Shown here: positions 25,187 through 36,711 of the stretch, piece after piece | Layout of the letters: the number at the start of each line of letters is the position of its first letter | Position numbering within the stretch: the stretch's first letter is position 1 | Assembly (NCBI RefSeq): GCF_014635285.1 | Contig: NZ_BMCR01000005.1 | Location: 124,001 to 188,000, forward strand | Length of the DNA: 64,000 nt | Source: Stappia taiwanensis | GTDB lineage: Bacteria > Pseudomonadota > Alphaproteobacteria > Rhizobiales > Stappiaceae | Direction: 5' to 3' | Translations under genes and position numbers: made by a program | The notes under the pieces: generated by a model | What the model was told of the DNA's origin: nothing | What the model saw: only the letters and a program-made list of their open reading frames with translations | Databases searched by the model: none

Positions 25187-27622
25187 TCAATGGGCCAGGA
25201 CGTTGGGCCCATCCTCGTCCGAAACCACGGCCTTGCGGGCCGCATCGGCCGCCGCCTCGTCCCATTCGATCGGCTCGGGCTGACGCAACAGCGCGGTCTT
25301 CAGGACATCCTCCATCCGCGAAACCGGGATGATGTCGAGGTCGTTCTTCACGTTATCCGGGATATCCGCCAGGTCCTTGGCGTTGTCTTCCGGAATGAGA
25401 ACGGTCTTGATCCCGCCCCGCAGCGCGGCCAGCAGCTTCTCCTTCAGCCCGCCGATCGGCAGCACCCGGCCACGCAGGGTGATCTCGCCGGTCATCGCCA
25501 CATGGCGGCGCACCGGAATGCCGGTCATGGCCGAAATCACCGCCGTCGCCATGGCGATGCCCGCCGACGGTCCGTCCTTGGGCGTCGCGCCCTCCGGCAC
25601 GTGCACGTGGATGTCGCGCCGGTCGAACAGCGGCGGCTCGATGCCGAAATCGACCGCCCGCGAGCGCACATAGGACGCCGCCGCCGAAATCGATTCCTTC
25701 ATCACGTCGCGCAGGTTGCCGGTGACGGTCATCTTGCCCTTGCCGGGCATCATCACCCCTTCGATGGTCAGCAGCTCGCCGCCCACCTCGGTCCAGGCCA
25801 GCCCGGTGACGACACCGACCTGATCCTCCAGCTCGGCCTCGCCGAAGCGGTAGCGCGGCACCCCGAGGAATTCCTCGACAACCGCCTCGTCGACGACGAT
25901 GGCCTCCTTGTCGTTCATCAGGATGTCCTTGACCGCCTTGCGGGCGAGGGTCGCCAGCTCCCGCTCAAGGTTACGCACGCCCGCTTCCCGGGTGTAACGC
26001 CGGATCACCATGCGCAGCGCCGCATCGCCAACTTCGAACTCGCCGGCCTTCAGGCCATGGTCCTTCTCCGCCTTCGGCAGCAGGTGCCGGCGCGCGATCT
26101 CGACCTTCTCATCCTCGGTGTAACCGGCGATGCGGATGATCTCCATCCGGTCCATCAGCGGTGCAGGGATGTTGAGCGTGTTGGCAGTGGTCACGAACAT
26201 CACATCGGAGAGGTCATATTCGACCTCCAGATAGTGATCCATGAACGAGCTGTTCTGCTCCGGATCCAGCACCTCAAGCAGCGCCGAGGACGGATCGCCC
26301 CGGAAGTCCATGCCCATCTTGTCGATCTCGTCGAGCAGGAACAGAGGGTTGGACTTCTTCGCCTTCTTCATCGACTGGATGACCTTGCCGGGCATCGAGC
26401 CGATGTAGGTGCGCCGGTGACCACGGATCTCCGCCTCGTCCCGCACGCCGCCCAGCGACATGCGCACGAACTCGCGGCCCGTCGCCTTGGCAATCGACTT
26501 GCCCAGCGAGGTCTTGCCGACGCCCGGAGGGCCGACGAGGCACAGGATCGGCCCCTTCAGCTTGTTGGCGCGCTTCTGCACCGCCAGATACTCGACGATC
26601 CGCTCCTTGACCTTCTCCAGGCCATAATGGTCGGTGTCGAGCACGGTCTGCGCATGTTTCAGATCATGCTTGACCTTGCCCCGCTTGCCCCAGGGAATGC
26701 CCAGCAGCCAGTCGAGGTAGTTGCGCACCACCGTCGCCTCGGCGGACATCGGGCTCATCTGCTTGAGCTTCCTGAGCTCCGCCGTGGCCTTTTCGCGCGC
26801 TTCCTTCGACAGCTTGGTCTTGGTGATCCGCTCCTCGAGCTCGGCAACCTCGTCGCGGCCGTCCTCGCCGTCGCCGAGTTCCTTCTGGATCGCCTTCATC
26901 TGCTCGTTGAGATAATACTCGCGCTGGGTCTTCTCCATCTGCCGCTTGACCCGCGAGCGGATACGCTTTTCCACCTGGAGAACGGAAATCTCGCTCTCCA
27001 TCAGGCCCAGCACCCGTTCCAGCCGCGCGGCGACGGAGGTGATCCCCAGGATCTCCTGCTTTTCCGGAATCTTGACCGCCAGATGCGAGGCGATGGTATC
27101 CGCCAGCTTGGAGTTGTCGTCGATCTGCCCGATGGCGCCCAGCACCTCCGGCGAGACCTTCTTGTTCAGCTTGACGTAATTCTCGAACTCCGAGACCACC
27201 GAGCGCGACAGGGCTTCCACCTCGACGGTGTCCGCCTCTTCCTCTTCCAGCACCACCGCGCGGGCCTCGAACAGGTCGCTGCGGTCGGTATAGTCGGAAA
27301 TCGACGCACGCGCTCCGCCCTCGACCAGCACCTTGACGGTGTTGTCCGGCAGTTTCAGCAGTTGGAGAACAGTGGCCAGCGTTCCGACCTTGTAGATATC
27401 CTCCGGCGCCGGCTCATCGTCGGAAGCGTTGACCTGCGTGGCAAGCAGGATCTGCTTGTCCGCGTTCATCACCTCCTCAAGGGCGCGAATGGACTTCTCA
27501 CGGCCAACGAACAGGGGCACGATCATGTGCGGGAACACGACGATATCCCGCAGCGGCAAAACCGGGTACAGCGTGCCCTCGCCGTCTCCCTCGCCCATGG
27601 GCCGCGTTTCGAACTCAGTCAT
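25187..27622 (-). CDS. lon: Lon protease (endopeptidase La)
   Basis: ATP-dependent serine protease of 811 residues, a normal LonA size. The N-terminal substrate domain begins [20 protein letters not shown]. The AAA+ module has Walker [13 protein letters not shown] and Walker B-type [10 protein letters not shown]. The C-terminal protease domain has the catalytic Ser in [14 protein letters not shown] and Lys in [14 protein letters not shown]. The start is the ATG at 27620-27622 behind AGGAAAGGA; the open frame extends about 90 codons upstream, but that extension has no Lon similarity. It degrades misfolded and regulatory proteins in the cytoplasm and lies next to clpX, clpP and tig. Confidence 0.97.
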   Translation of the reverse strand: MTEFETRPMGEGDGEGTLYPVLPLRDIVVFPHMIVPLFVGREKSIRALEEVMNADKQILLATQVNASDDEPAPEDIYKVGTLATVLQLLKLPDNTVKVLVEGGARASISDYTDRSDLFEARAVVLEEEEADTVEVEALSRSVVSEFENYVKLNKKVSPEVLGAIGQIDDNSKLADTIASHLAVKIPEKQEILGITSVAARLERVLGLMESEISVLQVEKRIRSRVKRQMEKTQREYYLNEQMKAIQKELGDGEDGRDEVAELEERITKTKLSKEAREKATAELRKLKQMSPMSAEATVVRNYLDWLLGIPWGKRGKVKHDLKHAQTVLDTDHYGLEKVKERIVEYLAVQKRANKLKGPILCLVGPPGVGKTSLGKSIAKATGREFVRMSLGGVRDEAEIRGHRRTYIGSMPGKVIQSMKKAKKSNPLFLLDEIDKMGMDFRGDPSSALLEVLDPEQNSSFMDHYLEVEYDLSDVMFVTTANTLNIPAPLMDRMEIIRIAGYTEDEKVEIARRHLLPKAEKDHGLKAGEFEVGDAALRMVIRRYTREAGVRNLERELATLARKAVKDILMNDKEAIVVDEAVVEEFLGVPRYRFGEAELEDQVGVVTGLAWTEVGGELLTIEGVMMPGKGKMTVTGNLRDVMKESISAAASYVRSRAVDFGIEPPLFDRRDIHVHVPEGATPKDGPSAGIAMATAVISAMTGIPVRRHVAMTGEITLRGRVLPIGGLKEKLLAALRGGIKTVLIPEDNAKDLADIPDNVKNDLDIIPVSRMEDVLKTALLRQPEPIEWDEAAADAARKAVVSDEDGPNVLAH

Positions 27623-28078
27623 AGGTCGTCCTTTCCTTGCGAACCCGCCGCCCCAGAAAGTGGCAGATACGGACGGGCGCATTGGCGGCAGCGGCGATGG
27701 ATCGAAACGGCACACACCGATCACACCACCTGGCCGGTCGCCACCGCCCCGAATGGGCACGGGTGGCATCCGCCCCGCTGCCAGTTGCCTCATTAGGTGG
27801 CTCCCACCCCGGGCAGTGTCAAGGCAAGGGGCCAGACCAACCGGAACTTTGATCTCAACATTAGGCGGAAAAGCCGCTGATTCGCGTAAAAACAACGCTT
27901 TCGCACAAGCAATCGGTGGAAATCCGCCGCCGCGTTCTCCGCCCCCGCACCGCCCTGGCGCTTACGCAAACCCGCCATCCCGGCGCGAACGCAAATCGGC
28001 CCCGATCCTGGGAAAGGATCGGGGCCGAAATTCGTCAGATAGGGCTGGAACCGGCCTTGGGCCGGTCCGCGATCGGCG
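27623..28078. other. lon upstream region and clpX 3' region
   Basis: A 456-base interval without a gene. On the minus strand TTGACA (27822-27817) and CCTAAT (27797-27792) are 19 bases apart, upstream of lon. This could be a promoter, but the spacing fits neither sigma-70 nor the alphaproteobacterial sigma-32 well. The clpX hairpin at 27996-28028 is the only strong structure. Confidence 0.4.
27996..28028 (-). terminator. Terminator-like hairpin downstream of clpX
   Basis: A perfect 14-bp stem (tcggccccgatcct and complement, 5-base loop) lies 51 bases past the clpX stop. Only ttt follows on the minus strand, so it may be a weak terminator or a 3'-end stabiliser. Confidence 0.6.
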
Positions 28079-29344
28079 TCAGGCGCTGGTCGCCGAGTTT
28101 TCCGCCCGGTCCTCGTAGATGTACAGCGGACGGGCCTCGCCGGTGACCACCTCGGCGGAAATCACCACCTCCTTGACCCCCTTCAGCCCCGGCAGCTCGT
28201 ACATGGTGTCGAGCAGGATCGATTCCAGGATCGACCGCAGGCCACGCGCGCCAGTCTTGCGCTCGATCGCCTTGCGGGCAATCGCCTTCAGGGCTTCCTC
28301 GTGGTAGGTCAGCTCGACGTTTTCCATCTCGAACAGCCGCTGGTACTGCTTGACCAGCGCGTTCTTCGGCTCGGTCAGGATCTGCACCAGCGCCGCCTCG
28401 TCGAGGTCGATCAGGGTGGCAATCACCGGCAAACGGCCGACGAACTCCGGGATCAGGCCGAATTTCAGCAGATCCTCCGGCTCCAGTTCCCCGAACAGCT
28501 CGCCCGCACGCCGGTCTTCAGGGGCCTCCACATTGGCCTTGAAGCCGATCGAGGTCTTGCGGCCGCGCTCGGAAATGATCTTCTCCAGCCCGGCGAAGGC
28601 GCCGCCACAGATGAACAGGATGTTGGTCGTGTCCACCTGCAGGAATTCCTGCTGCGGATGCTTGCGCCCGCCCTGCGGCGGCACGCTGGCGACCGTACCT
28701 TCCATGATCTTCAGCAGCGCCTGCTGGACGCCCTCGCCCGACACATCACGTGTGATCGAGGGGTTGTCCGCCTTGCGGCTGATCTTGTCGACCTCGTCGA
28801 TGTAGACGATGCCGCGCTGCGCCCGCTCCACGTTGTAATCGGCCGATTGCAGCAGCTTGAGGATGATGTTCTCCACATCCTCACCGACATACCCGGCTTC
28901 GGTGAGCGTCGTCGCATCGGCCATGGTGAAGGGCACATCAAGGATGCGCGCCAGCGTCTGTGCCAGCAACGTCTTGCCGCAGCCGGTCGGACCGACAAGC
29001 AGGATGTTGGACTTGGCCAATTCCACATCGTTGTTCTTCGACGCGTGGTTCAGACGCTTGTAGTGATTGTGGACCGCGACCGACAGTACCTTTTTCGCGC
29101 TGCTCTGGCCGATCACATAGTCATCGAGAACATCGCGGATTTCCTGCGGCGTCGGAATGCCGTCACGGGACTTGACCAGCGAGGATTTGTTTTCCTCACG
29201 GATGATGTCCATACACAGCTCAACGCATTCATCGCAGATAAAGACGGTCGGGCCGGCGATCAGTTTGCGCACTTCATGCTGGCTCTTGCCGCAGAAGGAG
29301 CAATAGAGCGTGTTTTTCGAATCGCCGCCGCTGGCCTTAGTCAT
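28079..29344 (-). CDS. clpX: ATP-dependent Clp protease ATP-binding subunit ClpX
   Basis: A AAA+ unfoldase of 421 residues that feeds substrates to ClpP. The N-terminal C4 zinc finger is C15/C18/C37/C40 (LYCSFCGK ... FICDECVE). Walker A is [10 protein letters not shown], the pore loop is GYVGED, Walker B is [11 protein letters not shown], and the ClpP-docking IGF loop is KTSIGFKA. Everything needed is present at normal spacing. In alphaproteobacteria ClpXP is essential for cell-cycle progression. The order tig-clpP-clpX-lon is the conserved chromosomal arrangement. The gap to clpP is 224 bases, so clpX probably also has its own promoter. Confidence 0.98.
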   Translation of the reverse strand: MTKASGGDSKNTLYCSFCGKSQHEVRKLIAGPTVFICDECVELCMDIIREENKSSLVKSRDGIPTPQEIRDVLDDYVIGQSSAKKVLSVAVHNHYKRLNHASKNNDVELAKSNILLVGPTGCGKTLLAQTLARILDVPFTMADATTLTEAGYVGEDVENIILKLLQSADYNVERAQRGIVYIDEVDKISRKADNPSITRDVSGEGVQQALLKIMEGTVASVPPQGGRKHPQQEFLQVDTTNILFICGGAFAGLEKIISERGRKTSIGFKANVEAPEDRRAGELFGELEPEDLLKFGLIPEFVGRLPVIATLIDLDEAALVQILTEPKNALVKQYQRLFEMENVELTYHEEALKAIARKAIERKTGARGLRSILESILLDTMYELPGLKGVKEVVISAEVVTGEARPLYIYEDRAENSATSA

Positions 29345-29568
29345 CAGGTAAACCCCGCGTGGTTCGGAAGGACCTTGTCCCCCCGGTGTTTATTGGTGAA
29401 AGAAGCGCGCGGCGCGTCTTCCTCCGGGCTCCGGGTACACCGCCCACCGGTCAGTGTCCCGGAATCTCACCATGCTTCCACCTCAAAAATCAATATTCGT
29501 TTAAGGCAGGGGCATGGCGACGGATCGCCCAAGTCCCGCTGAATGGCGAAAACCTCGCCATCCAAGTG

Positions 29569-30213
29569 TTATTTAGACGTTTCCTCGGCACCGCCAAGCA
29601 CCGCCGCGCGATCAAGGATCACTTCATCGACGATGCCGAAAGCCTTGGCCGTATCCGCCGACATGAAGTTGTCGCGGTCGAGCGCCTCTTCGACGGCATC
29701 GAGCGACTGCCCGGTGTGCGTGACGTAGATCTCGTTCAGGCGCTGCTTCATCTTCAGGATTTCCTGAGCATGAAGCATGATGTCCGCCGCCTGGCCGCGG
29801 AAGCCGCCCGACGGCTGATGCACCATCACCCGCGCGTTCGGCAGCGAGAACCGCATCCCCTTGGCGCCAGCCGCCAGAAGCAGCGAGCCCATGGAGGCGG
29901 CCTGACCGATGCACAGGGTCGACACGGCCGGCCGAATGAACTGCATCGTGTCGTAGATCGCCAGGCCCGAGGTCACCAGACCGCCCGGGGAATTGATGTA
30001 GATCGCGATTTCCTTGGTCGGGTTTTCCGCTTCCAGATAAAGAAGCTGGGCGCAGACCAGCGTCGCCAGATGGTCCTCGACCGGGCCGGTCAGGAAAATG
30101 ATCCGCTCCTTGAGCAGCCGCGAATAGATATCGAATGCGCGTTCACCCCGGTTCGTCTGTTCGACGACCATCGGAACGAGTGAACTCATGGCGAAATCAA
30201 CTGGATCCTTCAT
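29569..30213 (-). CDS. clpP: ATP-dependent Clp protease proteolytic subunit ClpP
   Basis: A self-compartmentalised serine protease subunit of 214 residues. The catalytic triad is S107 (GQAASMGS), H132 (VMVHQPSGG) and D181 (LDRDNFMSA); the spacings 25 and 74 equal those of E. coli ClpP. The start at MKDPVDFAM (ATG 30211-30213) is chosen because Hyphomicrobiales ClpP proteins begin M-x-D-P-V; a second ATG at 30189 (MSSLVPMV) is possible. It works with ClpX encoded downstream. Confidence 0.97.
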   Translation of the reverse strand: MKDPVDFAMSSLVPMVVEQTNRGERAFDIYSRLLKERIIFLTGPVEDHLATLVCAQLLYLEAENPTKEIAIYINSPGGLVTSGLAIYDTMQFIRPAVSTLCIGQAASMGSLLLAAGAKGMRFSLPNARVMVHQPSGGFRGQAADIMLHAQEILKMKQRLNEIYVTHTGQSLDAVEEALDRDNFMSADTAKAFGIVDEVILDRAAVLGGAEETSK

Positions 30214-30320
30214 GCCTCGTCCATGTTTTGGAGGAACGCCCCTGCCTGGGAACCGCATTCGTGTCAGCGGGTCGGCAGGCCTTCGGGAGGGACGGTCTCG
30301 GCCTCGGTCTTCTTGAGTCG

Positions 30321-30355
30321 AAAAAAGCGACACCCATACATAGGGGATGTCGCTT
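30321..30355 (-). terminator. Rho-independent terminator of tig
   Basis: The stem aagcgaca/tgtcgctt with further pairing of tccc/ggg (30325-30355) is followed on the minus strand by tttt. It lies 60 bases past the trigger factor stop codon, before clpP. Confidence 0.85.
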
Positions 30356-30414
30356 CATTTCGAAAGGTAGGTGCTAATTGCACACAGGCAAGGGTTAAAA
30401 GTGCGTGCCGCCGA

Positions 30415-31764
30415 TTACGACGACGCGCCCTCTTCCTCGTCCTCGGCCATCAGCTCTTCCTTGGACACGGTCTTGTCGGTCACCGTGGCAAGTTCGAGGA
30501 TGTAGTCCACCACCTTCTCTTCGTAGATCGGAGCCTGGAGACTGGCCAGAGCGGTCGGATTGCTCTTGTAGAACTCGAACACTTCCTTTTCCTGGCCCGG
30601 GAACTGACGCACCCGATCGTACAGCGCGCGCTGCACTTCCTCGTCGCTGACCTTGATCTCGTTCTGGTCGCCGACTTCCGACAGGACCAGGCCGAGCCGT
30701 ACGCGGCGTTCGGCGATCTTGCGGTACTCCGCACGGGTCTCTTCCTCGGAGGACCCCTCGTCCTCGAAGGACTTGCCGGCGTTCTGCATGTCCGCCTCGA
30801 CCTGGCGCCATACGCCGTCGAACTCGGACGCGACCAGACGCTCCGGAAGATCGAACTGGTAATGCTCGTCGAGCTTGTCGAGAAGCTGCCGCTTGATCTT
30901 CTGGCGGGTCATCGCGCCGTACTGGCTCTCGATCTGACCGCGGACGATCTCCTTCAGCTTGTCGAGCGAGTCCAGACCCAGCCCCTTGGCGAACTCATCA
31001 TCGATGGTCACCTCACCGGCCGACTGCACTTCCTTGACGACGATATCGAAGGTCACCGGCTTGCCGGCCAGGTGCTTCGCCGGATAATCCTCGGGGAAGC
31101 TGACCTCGATGGTCTTCTCGTCACCGGCCTTCAGGCCGACAAGCTGCTCCTCGAAGCCCGGAATGAACTGCTTGGAGCCGATCACCAACTGGCCGTTCTC
31201 GTCGGCACCGCCCTCGAAGGGCTCGCCGTCGAGCTTGCCCAGGTAGCTCATCAGCACCCGGTCGCCATCTTCCGCCGCACCGTCCTTGGTCTCGAACGGC
31301 TTGTTGTTGTTGGCGATCTGCGCGATCTGCTCGTCGATTTCCGAATCGTCGATCTCCACCACCGGGCGCTCGATCGAGATCGTCTTGAAATCGATGATCT
31401 CGAACTCCGGCAGGATGTCGTAGCTCATCGTGAAGGCGATATCGGCGCCGCCGGTGAGAATCGCCTCGGCGTCGTCGTCAGCCAGATCGATTTCCGGCTG
31501 GAGCGCAGGCTTCTCGTTGCGCTCCTGAACCGCCGAGCGCGTGGTCTCGGTGATCATCTCGTTGAGCAACTCGGCGGTTGCCTGACGCCCGTAAAGGCGC
31601 TTCAGATGGGCAGCCGGAACCTTGCCCGGGCGGAAGCCCTTGATCTGAACCTTGCCCTTGAGATCTTCAAGATACGTATCGAGGCGGCTTGCAAGCTCAG
31701 ACGCCGGAATGACGACTTTCAGTTCGCGTTTCAGCCCCTCGGCCAGGGTCTCTGTTACCTGCAT
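30415..31764 (-). CDS. tig: Trigger factor
   Basis: A ribosome-associated chaperone/prolyl isomerase of 449 residues. The N-terminal ribosome-binding loop carries the signature GFRPGKVPAAHLKR (residues ~44-57). The FKBP-like PPIase domain is around GDRVLMSYLGKLDGEPFEGG. The helical C-terminal chaperone domain ends in an acidic tail (EEGASS). The ATG at 31762-31764 (MQVTETLAEG) matches the family start; the longer open frame upstream runs through the tRNA-Leu gene and was rejected. It precedes clpP in the usual order, but the strong terminator after tig shows that clpP is expressed separately. Confidence 0.97.
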   Translation of the reverse strand: MQVTETLAEGLKRELKVVIPASELASRLDTYLEDLKGKVQIKGFRPGKVPAAHLKRLYGRQATAELLNEMITETTRSAVQERNEKPALQPEIDLADDDAEAILTGGADIAFTMSYDILPEFEIIDFKTISIERPVVEIDDSEIDEQIAQIANNNKPFETKDGAAEDGDRVLMSYLGKLDGEPFEGGADENGQLVIGSKQFIPGFEEQLVGLKAGDEKTIEVSFPEDYPAKHLAGKPVTFDIVVKEVQSAGEVTIDDEFAKGLGLDSLDKLKEIVRGQIESQYGAMTRQKIKRQLLDKLDEHYQFDLPERLVASEFDGVWRQVEADMQNAGKSFEDEGSSEEETRAEYRKIAERRVRLGLVLSEVGDQNEIKVSDEEVQRALYDRVRQFPGQEKEVFEFYKSNPTALASLQAPIYEEKVVDYILELATVTDKTVSKEELMAEDEEEGASS

Positions 31765-31859
31765 GGTCGTGTGCTTCGTCCTTGATCGAGAACGTCTTTC
31801 CGACAGCTCGTTTGAAATTGATGCCCTGTACCGGGTCTGCTTCGGGTTCAGGCCATACG

Positions 31860-31944
31860 TGGTGCGGGCGGAGGGACTTGAACCCCCACGGCTTGCGCCA
31901 CCAGAACCTAAATCTGGCGTGTATACCAATTCCACCACACCCGC
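31860..31944 (-). tRNA. tRNA-Leu (UAG)
   Basis: An 85-nt class II tRNA on the minus strand. The acceptor is GCGGGTG/CGCCCGC, the anticodon stem CCAGA/TCTGG surrounds TTTAGGT with anticodon TAG, the long variable arm is TGGCGCAAGCCGT, the T loop is GTTCAAGTC, and CCA is encoded (31862-31860). It lies about 95 bases upstream of tig on the same strand. Confidence 0.96.
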
Positions 31945-32045
31945 AACTTGCGCAGCGCCTTGAACCGAGGCGCGGCCTCTATAGCACCGCATATGACAGG
32001 GTCAAAGGAAAATCCGGGCTTCGCACCGTCCCGCCCACCCTTCAT

Positions 32046-33608
32046 TTACCGCTTTTCCTCCACCATTTGGCGCAAGACCGCCCGCAAAGCCGGCTCAAGA
32101 TCCTCCGCCGTCAGCGCCGCCCCCGCCTCGGCGCCGGCCTGGCCGTGTAGCCAGACCGCCATGCAGGCGGCCTCGAATCCCGGCATTCCTTGCGCCAGCA
32201 ATCCGGTGACGATCCCCGCCAGCACATCGCCGGAGCCGGCGGTCGCCAGCCAGGGCGGCGCGCAATCGTTGATCGCCGCCCGGCCGCCGGGTTCGGCGAT
32301 CACCGTGTCGCCGCCTTTCAAGAGCACCACCGCTCCGCTGCGCCGCGCCGCCGCCCGCGCCCGCTCCACCTTGGACGGCAGCCCGGCAGCAGACAGATCC
32401 GGAAACAGCCGGGTGAACTCCCCCTCATGCGGCGTCAGCACGACTGGAGCCGCGCCCTCTCCCGCGCCCGACCGGTTCAAAGCGGCAATCAGCGCGAACA
32501 ACTCCTCGGGCGCATCCGCATGGCTGGTCAGGGCATCGGCATCGAGCACCACCGCGCGCGGCCCGGCGAGACAGGCCCGCGCCAGCGCCCGTGTTCCCTC
32601 GCCCACTCCGGCGCCTGGTCCCAGAAGCACCGCGTTGAGCCGGGGATCGGCGAGCAGCTCCGACAGTCCCTTCTCGCCGCGAAAGGAGCGCACCATCACC
32701 GCCGTCAGATGCGCCGCATTGACCAGCGCCGCCGATGGCGGGGTCGCCACCGTCACCAGCCCGGCGCCGCAGCGCAGTGCCGCCCCCGCCGCGAGCCGCG
32801 CCGCGCCGGTGGCAAGCGCGGGACCGGAGATCACCACCGCATGGCCCCGGCTGTACTTGTGCCCCTCCGGCCCCGGCGGGCGCCACACACACCGCCACAG
32901 CTCCGGCGCATTGCGGAACAGCGCCGGCCGCACCGTCTCCAGCACCGCGTCCTTGATGCCGATATCGGCAATCTCCAACGCGCCGCACAGACCGCGTCCG
33001 GGATAAAGCAGATGTCCCGGCTTGGCGCGAAAAAAGGTGACCGTGCGATCGGCCGCCACCGCCGTACCCAGGATGGCGCCGCTTTCGCCGCTCACCCCCG
33101 AGGGCAGATCGACGGCCAGAACCAAAAGCCCCGCAGCCTCCCGCGCCGCGTTGACCTGGCGTACCGCCGCCGCGATCGGCCCGGTCAACGACCGGTCGAG
33201 CCCGGCCCCGAACAGCGCGTCGATCACCAGCCCAGCGGCAGCGAGATACGCGCCCAGCGCCTCTTCTTCCTGCGCCTGCGGCAGCGTCTCAGGCGAAACG
33301 CCAGCCTCTTTCATCGCCGCGAGCGCCAGCGCCGCATCGCCGCGCGCCTCCCAGCCCCGCGGCAGCAGGACGACCCGCACCTTATACCCGCGCCGTTTCA
33401 AGAGACGGGCGGCAACGAACCCATCGCCGCCATTGTTCCCCGGTCCGGCCAGCACGAGAATGCCCGCGTCATATCCGGCCATACGGCAGGCCGCATCGGC
33501 GACCGCCCGTCCGGCGACCTCCATCAGTTCGATGCCGGGCACCCCGCCCTCAATGGTCAGCCGGTCCGCCTCGCCCATCTGCACCGGTGTCAGCAATTCG
33601 CCTGTCAT
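32046..33608 (-). CDS. nnr: Bifunctional NAD(P)H-hydrate epimerase / ADP-dependent NAD(P)H-hydrate dehydratase
   Basis: A metabolite-repair enzyme that converts damaged NAD(P)HX back to NAD(P)H. The 520-residue fusion has an N-terminal YjeF_N epimerase domain (AGPGNNGGDGFVAARLL at ~54-70; VIDALFGAGLDR; AVDLPSGVSGESG). The C-terminal ribokinase-like dehydratase has KYSRGHAVVISGP, LTPHEGEFTRLFPD, VLLKGGDTVIA and the GSGDVLAGIVTGLLAQG nucleotide/Mg site. Both active sites look intact. Its ATG overlaps the stop of the VOC gene upstream as ATGA. The location upstream of glnB-glnA (divergent here) is common in Hyphomicrobiales. Confidence 0.95.
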   Translation of the reverse strand: MTGELLTPVQMGEADRLTIEGGVPGIELMEVAGRAVADAACRMAGYDAGILVLAGPGNNGGDGFVAARLLKRRGYKVRVVLLPRGWEARGDAALALAAMKEAGVSPETLPQAQEEEALGAYLAAAGLVIDALFGAGLDRSLTGPIAAAVRQVNAAREAAGLLVLAVDLPSGVSGESGAILGTAVAADRTVTFFRAKPGHLLYPGRGLCGALEIADIGIKDAVLETVRPALFRNAPELWRCVWRPPGPEGHKYSRGHAVVISGPALATGAARLAAGAALRCGAGLVTVATPPSAALVNAAHLTAVMVRSFRGEKGLSELLADPRLNAVLLGPGAGVGEGTRALARACLAGPRAVVLDADALTSHADAPEELFALIAALNRSGAGEGAAPVVLTPHEGEFTRLFPDLSAAGLPSKVERARAAARRSGAVVLLKGGDTVIAEPGGRAAINDCAPPWLATAGSGDVLAGIVTGLLAQGMPGFEAACMAVWLHGQAGAEAGAALTAEDLEPALRAVLRQMVEEKR

Positions 33609-34015
33609 CCACGGTCCCCGCTACCGGCCAGCACCACGTTCTGAGGTTCGGACAACTCCACCAGATTGCCGTCCGGATCGCGGATGTAGATCGAGCGCAG
33701 CGGCGAGAGCGCACCGGTGCGCGACACCGGCCCCTCCTCGATCCCGACCCCGGCCGCCTCCAGCGCGACGATGGCCGCATCCAGCGAGGCGACGAGGAAG
33801 CACAGATCCGCCGACCCCGGCGCGGGCCGCTCAGCCACCGGGGCATAATCATGCCCGGGCGGATGCAGGTTGATCTTCTGGCTGCCGAAGCGCAGCGCCC
33901 GGCGGCCACCGCCGAATACCACCTCCTCCATGCCGAGAACCTCAGAATAGAATCTGACGGCGGCATCCATGTCCGTGACCGTCAGGACGATGTGATCGAG
34001 TGCCGTGATCCGCAT
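33605..34015 (-). CDS. VOC (glyoxalase/bleomycin resistance) family protein
   Basis: A 136-residue single VOC protein. It begins ITALDHIVLTVTDMDAAVRF, where the His of the first half is the conserved metal ligand, and contains FYSEVLGMEEV and INLHPPGHDYAP. It ends with the typical YIRDPDGNLVELSEP, giving the second Glu ligand. The family includes glyoxalase I, dioxygenases and drug-binding proteins; I see no feature that selects one. It is coupled to nnr by a 4-base overlap, which may hint at a role in metabolite repair. The ATG at 34013-34015 has AGGAGG just upstream on the minus strand. Confidence 0.88.
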   Translation of the reverse strand: MRITALDHIVLTVTDMDAAVRFYSEVLGMEEVVFGGGRRALRFGSQKINLHPPGHDYAPVAERPAPGSADLCFLVASLDAAIVALEAAGVGIEEGPVSRTGALSPLRSIYIRDPDGNLVELSEPQNVVLAGSGDRG

Positions 34016-34225
34016 CGTGACCTCCTTTTTGCCCTGCCCTTTCCGCCGCTACGCCAGACGGCCTCTCCAGACAGGCTCATCGCATTTCGCCGGGAATGAC
34101 GGCCAAACGCAACCGCCTTGCCGCGAACGTCCCGAACGGCCCTGCCGTTGCCCAGCGATTGCGCAGCCTGCCGCGCGCCGATGCAATCGGCCGCACCGGC
34201 CATCGTTCCACCCGCCTTGTTTTTC

Positions 34226-34242
34226 TGCATATTTATTGTGCA
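34226..34242. promoter_or_regulatory. NtrC-like enhancer site upstream of glnBA
   Basis: The sequence tgcatatttattgtgca has the TGCA-N9-TGCA spacing of the NtrC consensus (TGCACC-N5-GGTGCA), and the dyad extends outward to TCTGCA/TGCAGA. It lies about 105-120 bases upstream of the -24 element, where sigma-54 enhancers normally sit. Confidence 0.55.
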
Positions 34243-34346
34243 GAGTGGGCAGAAAATAAACAGGCACCAAGGAGCGATTGCGGCCGGCTGCGGGTTTGCG
34301 CGCGCAACTGCCCGAATAGCAGGCTGTTTTTTTCGGCAGGCGGGAC

Positions 34347-34362
34347 TGGCACGGCCCATGCT
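34347..34362 (+). promoter_or_regulatory. Sigma-54 (-24/-12) promoter of glnB-glnA
   Basis: TGGCACGGCCCATGCT fits the consensus TGGCACGN4TTGCW with the invariant GG and GC exactly 10 bases apart. It is 72 bases upstream of the glnB ATG, on the correct strand. With the NtrC-like site at 34226 this indicates nitrogen-limitation control. Confidence 0.85.
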
Positions 34363-34364
34363 AA

Positions 34365-34772
<408 letters not shown>

Positions 34773-34914
34773 CCTCCCGACATCCAGAGCGGTTTCCCGC
34801 AGTCGCAGAACCGCTCGATCCATGAGCTTTCAGGCCGCTTCGCGCAAGACAACCGGAGATCCGGTGTTCCAGAGGCGGCGCCAGTGACCACCACGAATGA
34901 CAGGGAAGTTTTCC

Positions 34915-36324
34915 ATGACGACCGCCACTGAAGTTCTCAAGGAGATCAAGGACAAGGACATCAAGTTCGTTGACCTTCGCTTCTCCGATCCGCGCGGCAA
35001 GATGCAGCATGTGACCATGGACGCCGGCCTGGTGGACGAGGACATGTTCGCCGAAGGCGTCGCCTTCGACGGCTCCTCCATTGCCGGCTGGAAGGCGATC
35101 AACGAGTCCGACATGATGCTGGTGCTCGATCCCGAGACCGCGCATATCGACCCGTTCTTCGCCCAGTCGACCCTGTCGATCATCTGCGATGTCATCGACC
35201 CGATCTCCGGCGAGGCCTACAACCGCGACCCGCGCACCACGGCCAAGAAGGCCGAGGCCTACGTGAAGTCGCTGGGCATCGGCGACACCGTGTATGTCGG
35301 TCCGGAAGCCGAGTTCTTCATCTTCGACGACGTGCGCTTCTCCGCCGACCCCTACAACACCGGCTTCCAGGTGGATTCCTCCGAGCTGCCGTCCAACATG
35401 GGTTCGGAATACGACACGGGCAACCTCGGCCACCGTCCGCGCACCAAGGGCGGCTACTTCCCGGTTCCGCCGATCGACAGCTGCCAGGACATCCGCTCCG
35501 AGATGCTGACCGTGCTCAAGGAAATGGGCGTCACCGTCGAGAAGCACCACCACGAGGTGGCCGCGGCCCAGCATGAGCTCGGCATCATGTTCGACACGCT
35601 GACCCGCAACGCCGACAAGATGCAGATCTACAAGTACGCTGTGCATCAGGTCGCCCACGCCTATGGCAAGACCGCGACCTTCATGCCCAAGCCGGTGTTC
35701 GGCGACAACGGCACGGGCATGCATGTGCACCTGTCGATCTGGAAGGACGGCAAGCCGACCTTCGCCGGCAACCAGTATGCCGACCTGTCGGAGACCTGCC
35801 TCTACTACATCGGCGGCATCCTGAAGCACGCCAAGGCGCTGAACGCCTTCACCAACCCCTCGACCAACTCCTACAAGCGTCTGGTCCCGGGTTACGAGGC
35901 GCCGGTACTCCTGGCCTACTCCTCGCGCAACCGCTCGGCCTCTTGCCGCATCCCCTTCACCTCCTCGCCAAAGGCAAAGCGCGTCGAGGTGCGGTTCCCG
36001 GATCCGTCCGCGAACCCGTACCTGTGCTTCGCGGCCATCCTGATGGCCGGCCTCGACGGCATCAAGAACAAGATCCATCCGGGCGATGCGATGGACAAGA
36101 ACCTCTACGACCTGCCGCCGGAAGAGCTGAAGGACATTCCGACCGTCTGCGCCTCGCTGCGTGAGGCACTGGAATCCCTCGACGCCGACCGCGACTTCCT
36201 GAAGGCCGGCGGCGTGATGGACGACGACCAGATCGACTCCTACATCGAGCTGAAGATGGAAGAGAACATGCGGTACGAAATGACGCCGCATCCGGTCGAG
36301 TACGACCTCTACTTCTCGGTCTGA
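34915..36324 (+). CDS. glnA: Glutamine synthetase type I
   Basis: Assimilates ammonium: glutamate + NH3 + ATP to glutamine. The 469-residue product is exactly the usual GSI-beta length. Visible are the N-terminal beta-grasp signature [15 protein letters not shown] with [16 protein letters not shown], the metal/ATP motif [20 protein letters not shown], the glutamate flap and the adenylylation tyrosine in NLYDLPPEE. The presence of this site implies control by GlnE. The ATG at 34915 follows AGGGA; an in-frame start at 34897 lacks one. It ends in a strong terminator at 36361. Confidence 0.98.
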   Translation: MTTATEVLKEIKDKDIKFVDLRFSDPRGKMQHVTMDAGLVDEDMFAEGVAFDGSSIAGWKAINESDMMLVLDPETAHIDPFFAQSTLSIICDVIDPISGEAYNRDPRTTAKKAEAYVKSLGIGDTVYVGPEAEFFIFDDVRFSADPYNTGFQVDSSELPSNMGSEYDTGNLGHRPRTKGGYFPVPPIDSCQDIRSEMLTVLKEMGVTVEKHHHEVAAAQHELGIMFDTLTRNADKMQIYKYAVHQVAHAYGKTATFMPKPVFGDNGTGMHVHLSIWKDGKPTFAGNQYADLSETCLYYIGGILKHAKALNAFTNPSTNSYKRLVPGYEAPVLLAYSSRNRSASCRIPFTSSPKAKRVEVRFPDPSANPYLCFAAILMAGLDGIKNKIHPGDAMDKNLYDLPPEELKDIPTVCASLREALESLDADRDFLKAGGVMDDDQIDSYIELKMEENMRYEMTPHPVEYDLYFSV

Positions 36325-36360
36325 TCCACGCCGCGATAAAGGGCGACCTTGCGCAATAAG

Positions 36361-36673
<313 letters not shown>

Positions 36674-36711
36674 TCAAAATCCCGCATCTAAAATTCAAAT
36701 GCCCCAAGTCT

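Noticed and set aside
25190-27796. Plus-strand open frame of 868 codons opposite lon
   Set aside because: Same reason: low-complexity His/Arg/Leu composition and complete overlap with lon.
27792-27822. Sigma-32 heat-shock promoter for lon
   Set aside because: TTGACA and CCTAAT are present but their spacing (19) and the -10 sequence do not fit the alphaproteobacterial sigma-32 consensus. Reported only as a weak possibility.
31765-31992. Upstream extension of trigger factor through tRNA-Leu
   Set aside because: It would translate the tRNA gene; MQVTETLAEG is the conserved start.
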